In this document: positions 33,872 to 42,069 of the stretch, in pieces
How the letters are laid out: every line of letters starts with the position of its first letter
Position numbering within the stretch: the first letter of the stretch is position 1
Origin: Serratia sp. Ag1
GTDB lineage: Bacteria; Pseudomonadota; Gammaproteobacteria; Enterobacterales; Enterobacteriaceae
Direction of reading: 5' to 3'
NCBI RefSeq assembly: GCF_000743355.1
Contig: NZ_JQEI01000003.1
Location: forward strand, 310,001 to 374,000
DNA length: 64,000 nucleotides
Notes under the pieces: generated by a model
What the model was told of the DNA's origin: nothing
What the model saw: only the letters and a program-made list of their open reading frames with translations
Databases searched by the model: none
Program-made: the position numbers and the translations under genes

Positions 33872-35028
33872 CAGCGCGTCACTTCCAGCAATGAAATGAT
33901 GAATTTGAACAGCGAGTCCAGGATCACCGCCATGGCGATCACCGGTAGCACCCCAAGCAGCACCAGATCCAGCGCACTGCTGAGCAACCCTTGGAACACA
34001 ATGGCACCAAAACCACCGGCCCCGATCAGGGCAGCCACCACCGCCATCCCCACGGTCTGAACGGCCAGAATGCGCACGCCGGTAAGGAACAGCGGCAGTG
34101 CCAAAGGCAGTTGCACGCGCCAGAACGTCTGCACACGGGTCATCCCCATGCCATTGGCCGACTCCATTACGCTGGCGGGAATACTCTGTAAACCAGCCAC
34201 AACGCTGCGTACCAGCGGCAACAAGGCATACAACACCAGGGCAACAATCGCTGGTGCCATGCCAACACCGCCGATCCCAAGCTTGGTCAGCCACGGCAGC
34301 GCAGCCACCAACCCCGCCAACGGTGCAATCAGCAAGCCAAACAGGGCGATGGAAGGCACGGTCTGAATAATATTCAGCGTAGAGAAAATCGGCGTTTGCC
34401 AGCGTTCTGAGCGGTAACACAGCACGCCCAGCGGCACCCCCATCAACAAGGCGGGCACCATGGTGGCCAGCAGAATAGTCAGGTGTTGCAACAGCGCCGC
34501 ATCAAACACCTCCTGCCGATGGTGATATTCCTTCAGCAGAGAAAGCTGATCCAACTGGCCGCTGAACAGCAGCCATCCTGCGGGCAGCATCACCAGCAGA
34601 TTACCCAACATACGCCACAGGTGCGAAAGGGCCAGGCGCGCCATGGCATCCGCCGCAATCAATCCGCAAAGCGCCATCATCAGCCAGCAACCGCTGCCCC
34701 ACGCGGTACGTGCCAGCGGCGAGCCTTGCTGCGCCAACCGTTGCGCCTCATCACCACTCAGCCAAAAAATCAGCGCCAGTAACGCGCTGGCCGTGAACAC
34801 CGTGAGCAACGCAGAACGCCGTGCGGGCGGCAACAGGCTGAGAACCGCCAGCAGCGCCAGCGGTACTAGCAGCCACAGCGCCGGGCCATGTAACAGTGAT
34901 ATCAGGGTAATGCTCTTGCCAGACAGCAAGCGGTTGGGGGCATAACTGAGAAACGGCAGGCCAAAGGCTGCCAGCAGCAGCATGATAAATAACGTCAGTA
35001 GTACGCGGTTTTTTACAGCAATAGTCAA
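33871..35028 (-). CDS. yehY: Osmoprotectant-type ABC transporter permease YehY
   Basis: A 385-residue membrane protein, the same length as E. coli YehY, with about eight to ten transmembrane segments. The N-terminal half is an extra hydrophobic region absent from YehW; the C-terminal half holds the permease domain with the EAA-type loop (ESANGMGMTRVQTFWRVQLP). It pairs with YehW as a heterodimeric permease. Its stop overlaps the yehX start, and it lies 54 bases downstream of osmF. Confidence 0.92.
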   Translation of the reverse strand: MTIAVKNRVLLTLFIMLLLAAFGLPFLSYAPNRLLSGKSITLISLLHGPALWLLVPLALLAVLSLLPPARRSALLTVFTASALLALIFWLSGDEAQRLAQQGSPLARTAWGSGCWLMMALCGLIAADAMARLALSHLWRMLGNLLVMLPAGWLLFSGQLDQLSLLKEYHHRQEVFDAALLQHLTILLATMVPALLMGVPLGVLCYRSERWQTPIFSTLNIIQTVPSIALFGLLIAPLAGLVAALPWLTKLGIGGVGMAPAIVALVLYALLPLVRSVVAGLQSIPASVMESANGMGMTRVQTFWRVQLPLALPLFLTGVRILAVQTVGMAVVAALIGAGGFGAIVFQGLLSSALDLVLLGVLPVIAMAVILDSLFKFIISLLEVTR

Positions 35029-35082
35029 AACGGCTCCCTGTTCGATAACTCGTGGGGCCGTTTTACCCGCCCCCGGTTTCAG

Positions 35083-36006
35083 TTATTTAACCAACCCTTT
35101 CTCTTTAAGGTAGTTTACCGCCACCTGCTTGGCATCCTGCCCTTCCACGGCGATCTGCGCGTTCAGCTTTTGCAGGGTCGGGCCATCCAGCGTAGCGAAA
35201 ACCGGCTTCAACAGTTCGGCAATATTGGCATGTTCTTGCAACGCGGCCTCACGAATAATCGGCGCTGGGGCATAGATAGGTTGCACGCCTTTTGGATCCT
35301 GCAGCGTCTGCAGCCCCAATGCCGCCACCGGGCCATCGGTGCCGTAAGCCATCGCCGCATTCACCCCCGATGTCTGCTCTGCCGCCGCTTTGATGGTTAC
35401 CGCCGTATCGCCACCGGCCAACGACAGCAACTGATCCTGATTCAGCTTAAAGCCATAAGCGCTCTGGAAAGCCGGTAACGCATCAGAGCGTTCAATAAAT
35501 TCTGCCGATGCAGCCAGTTTGAAGTTGCCTCCGCTGTTGATCCATTGGCTGAGATCCGCCAGGGTTTTCAGATGATGAGCCTCTGCCACATCCTGACGGA
35601 CGGCAATGGTCCAGGTATTGTTTGCCGGAGCCGCATCCAGCCAGACAATGTGGTTTTTCTCGTAATCGAGCTGCTTCACCTTCTCAAACCCGGCTTTAGC
35701 CTCTTTCCACACCGGATTTTTTTCGTCCGCGAAGAAGAAAGCGCCATTACCGGTATATTCCGGATAAATATCAATCTCGCCGGAGGTGATCGCCCCGCGC
35801 AACACCTTGGTAGGGCCCAATTGCAGTTTATTGGTGGTCTTGATGCCGTTAGCTTCCAGCACCTGCACGATGATGTTACCGAGTAACGATCCTTCGGTAT
35901 CAATTTTGGAGCCGACACGTACCGTCTCAGCCGCCTGCGCAGCGCCAACGGTCAACATGGTCAGTGCCAGAGCCAGAAAACGCCCACCTAATGGAGTCAT
36001 AGCCAT
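35083..36006 (-). CDS. osmF: Osmoprotectant-binding periplasmic protein OsmF (YehZ)
   Basis: A 307-residue substrate-binding protein closely resembling E. coli OsmF (305 aa) along its length: KIDTEGSLLGNIIVQVLE, RGAITSGEIDIYPEYTGNGA, PANNTWTIAVRQDVAE, KLAASAEFIERSDALPAF and QTSGVNAAMAYGTDGPVAAL. A signal peptide ends near AAQAA. In E. coli the operon is RpoS-dependent and responds to osmolarity; a similar regulation is inferred. The first in-frame ATG (36006) has an AGGA upstream. It heads the four-gene transporter operon. Confidence 0.94.
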   Translation of the reverse strand: MAMTPLGGRFLALALTMLTVGAAQAAETVRVGSKIDTEGSLLGNIIVQVLEANGIKTTNKLQLGPTKVLRGAITSGEIDIYPEYTGNGAFFFADEKNPVWKEAKAGFEKVKQLDYEKNHIVWLDAAPANNTWTIAVRQDVAEAHHLKTLADLSQWINSGGNFKLAASAEFIERSDALPAFQSAYGFKLNQDQLLSLAGGDTAVTIKAAAEQTSGVNAAMAYGTDGPVAALGLQTLQDPKGVQPIYAPAPIIREAALQEHANIAELLKPVFATLDGPTLQKLNAQIAVEGQDAKQVAVNYLKEKGLVK

Positions 36007-36098
36007 GCCTGTTCCTTTCGCAAATGAGGTTCCCCGGCTACGTCGCCGGATCGTTTACGCACACCGGGTCAAGGTAGCGCATTAAATGATAGTTCAGA

Positions 36099-37007
36099 TT
36101 AAGGGCCAGCATAAACCGAGCCCGCATCAACACCAGCCTGCAACCGCTCACGCCACCAGGCTGCCGCCAAACCGGTCGCGCTTTCGCGCCAGCCGAAATA
36201 CACGGTATCACTATAACGTTCTGTCTCAACGCTTTTCGCGATCAACTGGCCCGTTTTCAGGTAAGGTTGCGCCAGATAATCGGGCAGATAACCACAGCCC
36301 AACCCGGCCAATTGTGCCTGCAGTTTGGCTGCAAAGTTAAACACCGTCAGTTGATCCTGCTCATCAAGCACGTGCAGGTTTTGCGGCTTATTAACGCGCG
36401 AAGTGTCATGTACCACCACCGCACGATGCTGGCGGATCGTCGTTTTCGAGAGCGGTTCCGGCATCGTCGCCAGTGGATGATGCGGGGCAACGGCAAAAAT
36501 GTACTCCAGTTGCCCCAGTGTGCCGAAAGAAAAACCTGCGCGGGAAGGCGGTTCACAGATCGCACCAATCACGATGTCAGCGCAGTCGTGAACCAAAGCC
36601 TCCCAAGAACCGGCCAGTACCTCGTGGCTAAAACGCAGCCGGGTGTGATGGTTATGGCGATAAAATTCGTCAATCAGCGGCAACAGACATTCAAAAGGAA
36701 AAGACGCATCCACGGCCAGCGTGAGATCGCTCTCCCAACCGCTTTCCACATAGCGCGCCTGTTGCTCCAGATCTTGTGCCGCACGCAGCAATATCCGCCC
36801 CTTGTCCAACATCAGTTTGCCGGTATCGGTGAATTTTGCCCGGTGCCCAGAGCGATCGAGCAAGGTGATATCCAGGTCACTCTCCAGTTTCTGCACCATG
36901 TAACTCAGCGCCGACGGCGTTTTAAACAACGCAGCCGCCGCCGCTGCAAATGAACCGTGGCGCTCTAAAGCGTCCAGGATCAGCAAAGCCTCCAGGTTTA
37001 TTCTCAC
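36099..37007 (-). CDS. LysR family transcriptional regulator
   Basis: A 302-residue LysR regulator: N-terminal winged helix (LEALLILDALERHGSFAAAAAALFKTPSALSY), then the substrate-binding fold (LTLAVDASFPFECLLPLIDEFY). Residues such as GYLPDYLAQPYLKTGQLI are typical of LysR effector domains. It is divergent from the isochorismatase-like/monooxygenase/amidohydrolase genes at 37147, so it is probably their activator. It lies 93 bases from osmF and is not expected to control the osm operon. Confidence 0.87.
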   Translation of the reverse strand: MRINLEALLILDALERHGSFAAAAAALFKTPSALSYMVQKLESDLDITLLDRSGHRAKFTDTGKLMLDKGRILLRAAQDLEQQARYVESGWESDLTLAVDASFPFECLLPLIDEFYRHNHHTRLRFSHEVLAGSWEALVHDCADIVIGAICEPPSRAGFSFGTLGQLEYIFAVAPHHPLATMPEPLSKTTIRQHRAVVVHDTSRVNKPQNLHVLDEQDQLTVFNFAAKLQAQLAGLGCGYLPDYLAQPYLKTGQLIAKSVETERYSDTVYFGWRESATGLAAAWWRERLQAGVDAGSVYAGP

Positions 37008-37146
37008 TTCGCACCCTCTATATAAAAAAACTTAACAAGAAGACAAAATTTCTGCGCTATCTTTGGAAACGGCATCTACCTACCATGCAATTCACTGATA
37101 CAGCCTGTCTGTTTTATGAACACGAATTCTAATTGGAAGGTAAATT

Positions 37147-37791
37147 ATGTCTAAACTTCAGCTGCTTGACCCGAAAAACTCCGCTCTGATCTTTATCGAT
37201 CATCAGCCTCAAATGGCTTTTGGCGTTGCCAATATTGATCGCCAACAACTGAAAAACAACGTAGTCGCGCTGGCCAAAGCGGGCAAGATTTTTAATGTGC
37301 CTACAATTTTCACCTCTGTCGAAACCGAAAGTTTCAGCGGCTATATCTGGCCGGAACTCCTGGCGACTCACCCTGAAAGCACGCCGATCGAACGCTCCTC
37401 AATGAACTCTTGGGAAGACGCTGCGTTCGTGAAAGCGGTTGAAGCGACTGGCCGTAAAAAACTGGTGCTATCTGCACTGTGGACCGAAGTCTGTCTGACC
37501 TTCCCGGCCTTAATGGCGCTGGAAGCCGGTTATGAAGTGTATGTGGTCACCGACACGTCTGGCGGTACTTCCGTCGATGCCCATGAACGTGCGATCGATC
37601 GCATGGTGCAGGCGGGTGCGATCCCGGTCACCTGGCAGCAGGTTCTGCTCGAGTATCAACGCGACTGGGCACGCAAAGAAACCTACGACGCCGTGATAGA
37701 TCTGGTACGCGAACATAGCGGTGCCTACGGCATGGGCGTTGACTATGCCTACACCATGGTGCATCACGCCCCAGCGCGCAATGTGAAATAA
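37147..37791 (+). CDS. YcaC-like isochorismatase-family hydrolase
   Basis: A 214-residue alpha/beta hydrolase of the cysteine hydrolase (isochorismatase) superfamily. A conserved Asp is at 18 (FIDHQP) and the nucleophile Cys at 116 (LWTEVCLTFP), with the ETESFSGYIWPEL and VVTDTSGGTSVDAHERAI stretches of YcaC relatives. The reaction of YcaC itself is not established. It is first of a set of three plus-strand genes and is followed by a strong hairpin, divergent from a LysR gene. Confidence 0.85.
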   Translation: MSKLQLLDPKNSALIFIDHQPQMAFGVANIDRQQLKNNVVALAKAGKIFNVPTIFTSVETESFSGYIWPELLATHPESTPIERSSMNSWEDAAFVKAVEATGRKKLVLSALWTEVCLTFPALMALEAGYEVYVVTDTSGGTSVDAHERAIDRMVQAGAIPVTWQQVLLEYQRDWARKETYDAVIDLVREHSGAYGMGVDYAYTMVHHAPARNVK

Positions 37792-37798
37792 CATCGTT

Positions 37799-37821
37799 AT
37801 CCCGGCCCAAATGGCCGGGAT
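37799..37821 (+). terminator. Intergenic hairpin after the YcaC-like gene
   Basis: ATCCCGGCC (37799-37807), loop CAAAT, GGCCGGGAT (37813-37821), then TTGTTC: a perfect nine-base stem with a weak T-run. It may reduce readthrough into the next two genes. Confidence 0.6.
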
Positions 37822-37839
37822 TGTTCAGGAGCCGGTTCC

Positions 37840-38385
37840 ATGTCCCATCAGCAACACGTTACGCTGGTTATTACCCACCATCTGGTGCCTGGTCAGGAGC
37901 AGGCTTATGAAGCCTGGTTAAAACGCATCATGCCCGATGCAGCCAGCTTTACCGGCCACCTGGGTGTCAATGTCATCCGCCCTTCCAGCAGTGAGCAGGC
38001 TTATACCATCCTGGTGCGTTTCGATAATCTGGATAACTTGTACCAGTGGATCCACTCGCCACAGCGCTTGCAGTACATCGAGCAAGTCACGCCGTTGCTG
38101 TTGGGTAGCGATCATCTCGAAATCCGCCCCGGTGCCGAGTTCTGGTTCACACCAGCCAGCGCCCGCGTGCAACCGCCTGCCAAATGGAAACAGTTTCTCA
38201 TCACCCTGCTGGTGATTTTCCCTTCGACCAATCTGGTGCCCTGGTTTTGGCACCAGCTCTTACCGGGCTTAAGCGGTACCCTGGCCGGTCATGTGCTGAA
38301 TGATGCCAGCGTGGTTGCCCTGGTCGTATTTTTGTGGATGCCACTCGTCACCCGCCTGTTTCATCAATGGCTCACACGCCATTAA
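37840..38385 (+). CDS. Antibiotic-biosynthesis-monooxygenase (ABM) domain membrane protein
   Basis: A 181-residue protein. The N-terminal half is a ferredoxin-like ABM domain (THHLVPGQEQAYEAWLKRI, then GHLGVNVIRP and YTILVRFDNLDNLYQWIHSP). The C-terminal half has two hydrophobic segments (FLITLLVIFPSTNLVPWFW and NDASVVALVVFLWMPLV), so the domain is tethered to the membrane. Such ABM-plus-membrane proteins are often annotated as antibiotic biosynthesis monooxygenases, but no oxygenase activity is demonstrated. It sits 11 bases from the amidohydrolase gene, likely co-translated. Confidence 0.8.
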   Translation: MSHQQHVTLVITHHLVPGQEQAYEAWLKRIMPDAASFTGHLGVNVIRPSSSEQAYTILVRFDNLDNLYQWIHSPQRLQYIEQVTPLLLGSDHLEIRPGAEFWFTPASARVQPPAKWKQFLITLLVIFPSTNLVPWFWHQLLPGLSGTLAGHVLNDASVVALVVFLWMPLVTRLFHQWLTRH

Positions 38386-38396
38386 AGGAAAACGTT

Positions 38397-40268
38397 ATGA
38401 GCCATACCGCTTCATTGATCATCATCAACGGTAAATTTCATACCGTCGATCGCGAGAACCCCACCGCTCAGGCCGTAGCGATCAAAAACGGTAAATTTAT
38501 TGCCGTCGGCAGCGAAAACCAAGTGATGCAATATGCCGGGCCAGAAACCCAGGTGATCGACTTGCACGGCCACACGGCGGTGCCTGGCCTGAACGACTCT
38601 CACCTGCATCTGATCCGTGGTGGATTGAATTACAATCTGGAGTTGCGCTGGGAAGGGGTGCCCTCTCTGGCCGACGCCCTGCGGATGCTGAAAGAGCAGG
38701 CGTTGCGCACGCCAAGCCCGCAGTGGGTGCGGGTAGTCGGTGGCTGGAGTGAGTTCCAGTTCGCCGAACGCCGCATGCCGACGCTGGATGAAATCAACGC
38801 CGCCGTCCCAGACACGCCGGTATTTATTCTGCATCTGTACGATCGCGCGCTGCTGAATCGCGCCGCGCTGAAAGTGGTTGGCTACACCAAAGACACGCCA
38901 AACCCACCAGGGGGAGAAATTCAGCGTGACAGCCACGGTAACCCAACTGGCATGCTGATCGCCAAACCCAACGCCATGTTGCTCTATGCCACCTTGGCCA
39001 AAGGGCCCACCTTGCCGCTGGAGCAACAGGTCAATTCGACTCGCCAGTTTATGCGCGAACTGAACCGGCTGGGCCTGACCAGTGCGATCGACGCAGGCGG
39101 AGGCTTCCAGAACTATCCTGAAGATTATCAGGTCATTGCCGAACTGCACGAGAAAAAGCAACTGACCATCCGCATCGCCTATAACCTGTTTACCCAGCGC
39201 CCTAAGCAGGAGTTGGCCGATTTCCAGCTCTGGACCGATCTGCTCAAACCCGGCCAAGGCACGGATTTCTACCGCCATAACGGCGCGGGGGAAATGCTGG
39301 TGTTTTCAGCCGCTGATTTCGAAGATTTCCTGCAACCACGGCCCGATTTGCCAGCCGGTACAGAAGATGAGTTGGAGCGGGTAGTACGCCATCTGGTGGA
39401 ACACCGCTGGCCATTCCGCCTGCACGCCACGTACGACGAATCCATCAGCCGTATGTTGAATGTGTTCGAGAAGGTTAACCGCGAGATCCCCTTTGCCGGT
39501 TTGCATTGGATTTTTGACCATGCGGAAACCATTTCTGAACCCAATATCGAACGGGTGAAAGCCCTCGGCGGCGGTATTGCAGTTCAGCACCGCATGGCGT
39601 TTCAAGGTGAATACTTTGCCGAGCGCTACGGCGTTGAAGCCACCAAGCAAACTCCGCCAGTAGCCAAAATGCTGGCGGCAGAACTGCCGGTGGGATTAGG
39701 CACCGATGCCACCCGCGTCGCCAGCTACAATCCGTGGACGGCCCTGTACTGGCTGGTTTCTGGCCGCACGGTTGGCGGTATGGCGATGTACGACGACAGC
39801 GCACGCCTGGATCGTGAAACCGCGCTCATGCTGTGGACACAAGGCAGCGCCTGGTTCTCTACCGAGCAGGGTAAAAAAGGCCAGATCAAAGTAGGCCAAC
39901 TGGCCGATATGGCAGTGCTGTCACAAGATTACTTCAGCGTGCCGGAAGAGCAGATCAAAGGGATTGAATCGGTGATGACGCTAGTCGACGGTAAAATTGT
40001 CTATGCTGCGGGCAGTTTTTCCCCCTTCTCCCCACCACCGTTACCGGTGCTGCCGGAGTGGTCACCGGTCGTTAACGTACCGGGGCATTATCGCTCGGCA
40101 CCACCGGCAGCTACTCACAAAGTGGGGATCTTAAGCCAGGCACATCAATGCTGTGGCCCTTGCGGTGTTCATGCCCATCAGCATGATATTGCCCGCCGCT
40201 CCAGCATTCCCATTTCTGATGAGAATGCATTTTGGGGCGCGTTTGGCTGTTCTTGTTTTGCGTTTTGA
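38397..40268 (+). CDS. YtcJ-like amidohydrolase (PF07969 family)
   Basis: A 623-residue metal-dependent amidohydrolase of the amidohydrolase_3/YtcJ group. ATG 38397 follows AAAGGAAAACGTT; the open frame extends upstream but the family start is MSHTASLIIINGKF. Metal-binding HLHL sits in NDSHLHLIRGG near residue 65-75, with RLHATYDESISRML and GLHWIFDHAET further on and GTDATRVASYNPWTALYW near the C-terminus. The last 45 residues form an unusual Cys/His-rich tail (HQCCGPCGVHAHQHDIARRS, then WGAFGCSCFAF). The substrate is unknown. It ends the LysR-controlled set and is convergent with the Gfo/Idh gene. Confidence 0.85.
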   Translation: MSHTASLIIINGKFHTVDRENPTAQAVAIKNGKFIAVGSENQVMQYAGPETQVIDLHGHTAVPGLNDSHLHLIRGGLNYNLELRWEGVPSLADALRMLKEQALRTPSPQWVRVVGGWSEFQFAERRMPTLDEINAAVPDTPVFILHLYDRALLNRAALKVVGYTKDTPNPPGGEIQRDSHGNPTGMLIAKPNAMLLYATLAKGPTLPLEQQVNSTRQFMRELNRLGLTSAIDAGGGFQNYPEDYQVIAELHEKKQLTIRIAYNLFTQRPKQELADFQLWTDLLKPGQGTDFYRHNGAGEMLVFSAADFEDFLQPRPDLPAGTEDELERVVRHLVEHRWPFRLHATYDESISRMLNVFEKVNREIPFAGLHWIFDHAETISEPNIERVKALGGGIAVQHRMAFQGEYFAERYGVEATKQTPPVAKMLAAELPVGLGTDATRVASYNPWTALYWLVSGRTVGGMAMYDDSARLDRETALMLWTQGSAWFSTEQGKKGQIKVGQLADMAVLSQDYFSVPEEQIKGIESVMTLVDGKIVYAAGSFSPFSPPPLPVLPEWSPVVNVPGHYRSAPPAATHKVGILSQAHQCCGPCGVHAHQHDIARRSSIPISDENAFWGAFGCSCFAF

Positions 40269-40275
40269 TTGAAGT

Positions 40276-40301
40276 GGCGGGCTCAGCACCTTGGGCCCGC
40301 C
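40276..40301. terminator. Hairpin between convergent genes
   Basis: GGCGGGC (40276-40282) pairs with GCCCGCC (40295-40301) across a 12-base loop, between the convergent amidohydrolase and Gfo/Idh genes. There is no T-run on either strand. Confidence 0.5.
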
Positions 40302-40305
40302 CTCA

Positions 40306-41436
40306 TCAACCGTGATTAAGCTCCAGCCAGCGACGCTGTTCGGCAGAAGCGGCGATCGCATCCAGCACGCTGGAAACCCTCCAACCCTCTTCAAAGTCTG
40401 GCCACATCCGATCTCCGGCGGCGATGCCGTTGACCAGATCGCGAATTTCGACCGTTTTCTGATCGTTAAAACCGATACCGTGCCCGGCGCTGATGCAGAA
40501 TGCCGCGTAATCCGGGTGTTGTGGCCCCACCAGAATGGTTTTGAACCCTTGGCGTTCCGCTGGCTCATCGTGCCGATACAGTTGCAGCTCTGCCATCCGT
40601 TCCTGGGTAAAACTCAGCGTGCCTTTGGTGCCGGTGACCACATAGCCCAAGCCCATTTTACGCCCGCAGGCAATGCGTGACGTCTCGATCGTCCCCATCG
40701 CGCCATTGGCAAAACGCAGCAACGCACTGGCCTGATCTTCGTTCTCCACTTCGCACAGCACAGCCGGATTTTTAGGGTCGGGCCGCTGTTTAATGAAGGT
40801 TTGCAGATCGCCTGCAACCGCCACAATATCCCCCACCAGATAATGCGCCATGTTAACGATATGCGCCGCCAGATCGCCCAATGCCCCCAACCCGGCGCTG
40901 GCTTTGCGGCAGTGCCAGTCGATCGGCGTGCGCGGATCAGCCAGGTAATCTTCATTATGAGTCCCGTAGAAATGCACTACTTCGCCGATCTCACCGTTAG
41001 CGATGATCTGGCGTGCCAACTGGCTGGTCGGGTTTTTCATATAGTTGAACCCCACCAGGGTTTTTACCCCTTGGGCCCGCGCAGCCTGCGCCATTTCAGC
41101 GGCGTCCTGCACATTCAGCGCCAGCGGTTTTTCGCAGTACACATGTTTGCCGTGGCGAATGGCCGCCAGCGCCATTTCTTTATGCAGGAAGTTCGGCGCG
41201 CAAATATCTACGACATCAATAGCAGGATCGGCCACCAGTTCGCGCCAGTCGGCGGTTGAGCGAGCAAAACCAAACTCCGCCGCCCGCTGTGCTGCCAGTT
41301 CCGCTGTAACCTCTGCCAGCATGTCCAGCACCAGTGCTCCTTTCAAGGGAAACACCGTGCCCGCCTGGGCATAGGCAATAGCATGGCATCGGCCAATATA
41401 GCCGGTGCCAATCAATCCAACACGCACCTGTTTCAT
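40306..41436 (-). CDS. Gfo/Idh/MocA family NAD(P)-dependent oxidoreductase
   Basis: A 376-residue two-domain dehydrogenase: Rossmann GTGYIG (10-15), EKP motif (CEKPLALN, E102-P104), and catalytic Asp/His in GALGDLAAHIVNMAHY. Members oxidise sugars or inositols. The large size fits the MocA-type or inositol/sugar dehydrogenases rather than the shortest Gfo enzymes; no substrate is assigned. It is a single gene preceded by three related palindromes that probably bind a regulator. Confidence 0.87.
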   Translation of the reverse strand: MKQVRVGLIGTGYIGRCHAIAYAQAGTVFPLKGALVLDMLAEVTAELAAQRAAEFGFARSTADWRELVADPAIDVVDICAPNFLHKEMALAAIRHGKHVYCEKPLALNVQDAAEMAQAARAQGVKTLVGFNYMKNPTSQLARQIIANGEIGEVVHFYGTHNEDYLADPRTPIDWHCRKASAGLGALGDLAAHIVNMAHYLVGDIVAVAGDLQTFIKQRPDPKNPAVLCEVENEDQASALLRFANGAMGTIETSRIACGRKMGLGYVVTGTKGTLSFTQERMAELQLYRHDEPAERQGFKTILVGPQHPDYAAFCISAGHGIGFNDQKTVEIRDLVNGIAAGDRMWPDFEEGWRVSSVLDAIAASAEQRRWLELNHG

Positions 41437-41703
41437 CGCTTGCTCCTTGGCCCATTCTCGCAGATATGATTACCATGAAAATTAATTTCAATAACAAACT
41501 TATATGAAATTTAAATTTCAATAACAAGCCCGTGAAAAAATAAACCTCATATCCGTGATTACCTTCATGTAAAGCTGAAAGACTCGATGAAATAGTAGGT
41601 TGTGACTTGAGCGGAGCGATATAAAGCCTGACACTAATTGAATTTTTATTTCAAATTTTTAAAATACCCTGGTGTTGGTCACAACGGCATTCATCGCCCC
41701 CCT
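41437..41703. other. AT-rich intergenic region between Gfo/Idh and DUF1127 genes
   Basis: About 270 bases without a gene. Besides the operators, the section 41530-41637 shows no other recognisable element. A third palindrome-like copy, TTGAA-N7-TTCAA (41638-41654), is nearest the DUF1127 gene. Confidence 0.45.
41476..41520. promoter_or_regulatory. Paired palindromic operators upstream of the Gfo/Idh gene
   Basis: TGAAAATTAATTTCA (41476-41490) and TGAAATTTAAATTTCA (41505-41520) are both followed by ATAACAA, and their centres are about 30 bases (three helical turns) apart. The second is a perfect 16-base palindrome. They lie 40-84 bases upstream of the start of the minus-strand Gfo/Idh gene. 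A degenerate third copy is at 41638-41654. The arrangement fits a dimeric repressor; the protein is not identified. Confidence 0.6.
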
Positions 41704-41889
41704 TCACTCCCGCCAAAAAGGCTTGCCTCCTTCGTGCCTTGCCTGCTCCCGGCTTAAGCCGATATCAGCCAATTGCTCATCACTGAGTTGCAGCAATGCA
41801 CGGCGTGTCTGGTGACGTTGCAGACAAGCGTGTAACCAATAGCGTAACGTCCGGGGTTGAACTGCCTGCTGTTCGACGAATAGCGTCAT
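41704..41889 (-). CDS. DUF1127 small protein
   Basis: A 61-residue protein (ATG 41889; an in-frame ATG at 41895 is only three bases from AGGGAG, whereas 41889 is nine). The C-terminal DUF1127 motif is LLQLSDEQLADIGLSREQA followed by a basic tail. DUF1127 proteins are small, Arg-rich and often abundantly expressed; in some alpha-proteobacteria they affect phosphate or RNA metabolism. It is divergent from a MocR regulator, an arrangement seen in enterobacteria. Confidence 0.75.
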   Translation of the reverse strand: MTLFVEQQAVQPRTLRYWLHACLQRHQTRRALLQLSDEQLADIGLSREQARHEGGKPFWRE

Positions 41890-41947
41890 CTGCATAATCT
41901 CCCTGTATTTATGGTCTGGAGTGATCATGCGACACCAACCGAAAAGA

Positions 41948-42069
41948 ATACAGATTCAACAAAGTGGTATTTTTTCCATACAAATACTGTTTTCAGGCCG
42001 CTGAATGGTCTAATTTAAAGCCATCTGTACCGGTTTTTTTCTGATCAACCTCATTTTTGGTATCTGTAT
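41948..42069. promoter_or_regulatory. Repeated ATACAGAT-like boxes between DUF1127 and MocR genes
   Basis: ATACAGAT (41948-41955) and ATACAAAT (41978-41985) lie 30 bases apart in one orientation; ATCTGTAC (42023-42030) and ATCTGTAT (42062-42069) are the same motif inverted, the last overlapping the MocR start codon. MocR proteins usually bind direct or inverted repeats in such a region, so autoregulation and control of the DUF1127 gene are inferred. Confidence 0.45.

Noticed and set aside
32936-34420. A longer minus-strand frame covering yehX plus 183 extra codons
   Set aside because: The extra N-terminal part is a shadow of the yehY coding sequence. The family start MIRFDRVSK at 33871 overlaps the yehY stop by one base.
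38412-39278. 288-codon minus-strand frame antisense to the amidohydrolase gene
   Set aside because: Antisense shadow without family similarity; the plus-strand product has metal-binding motifs.
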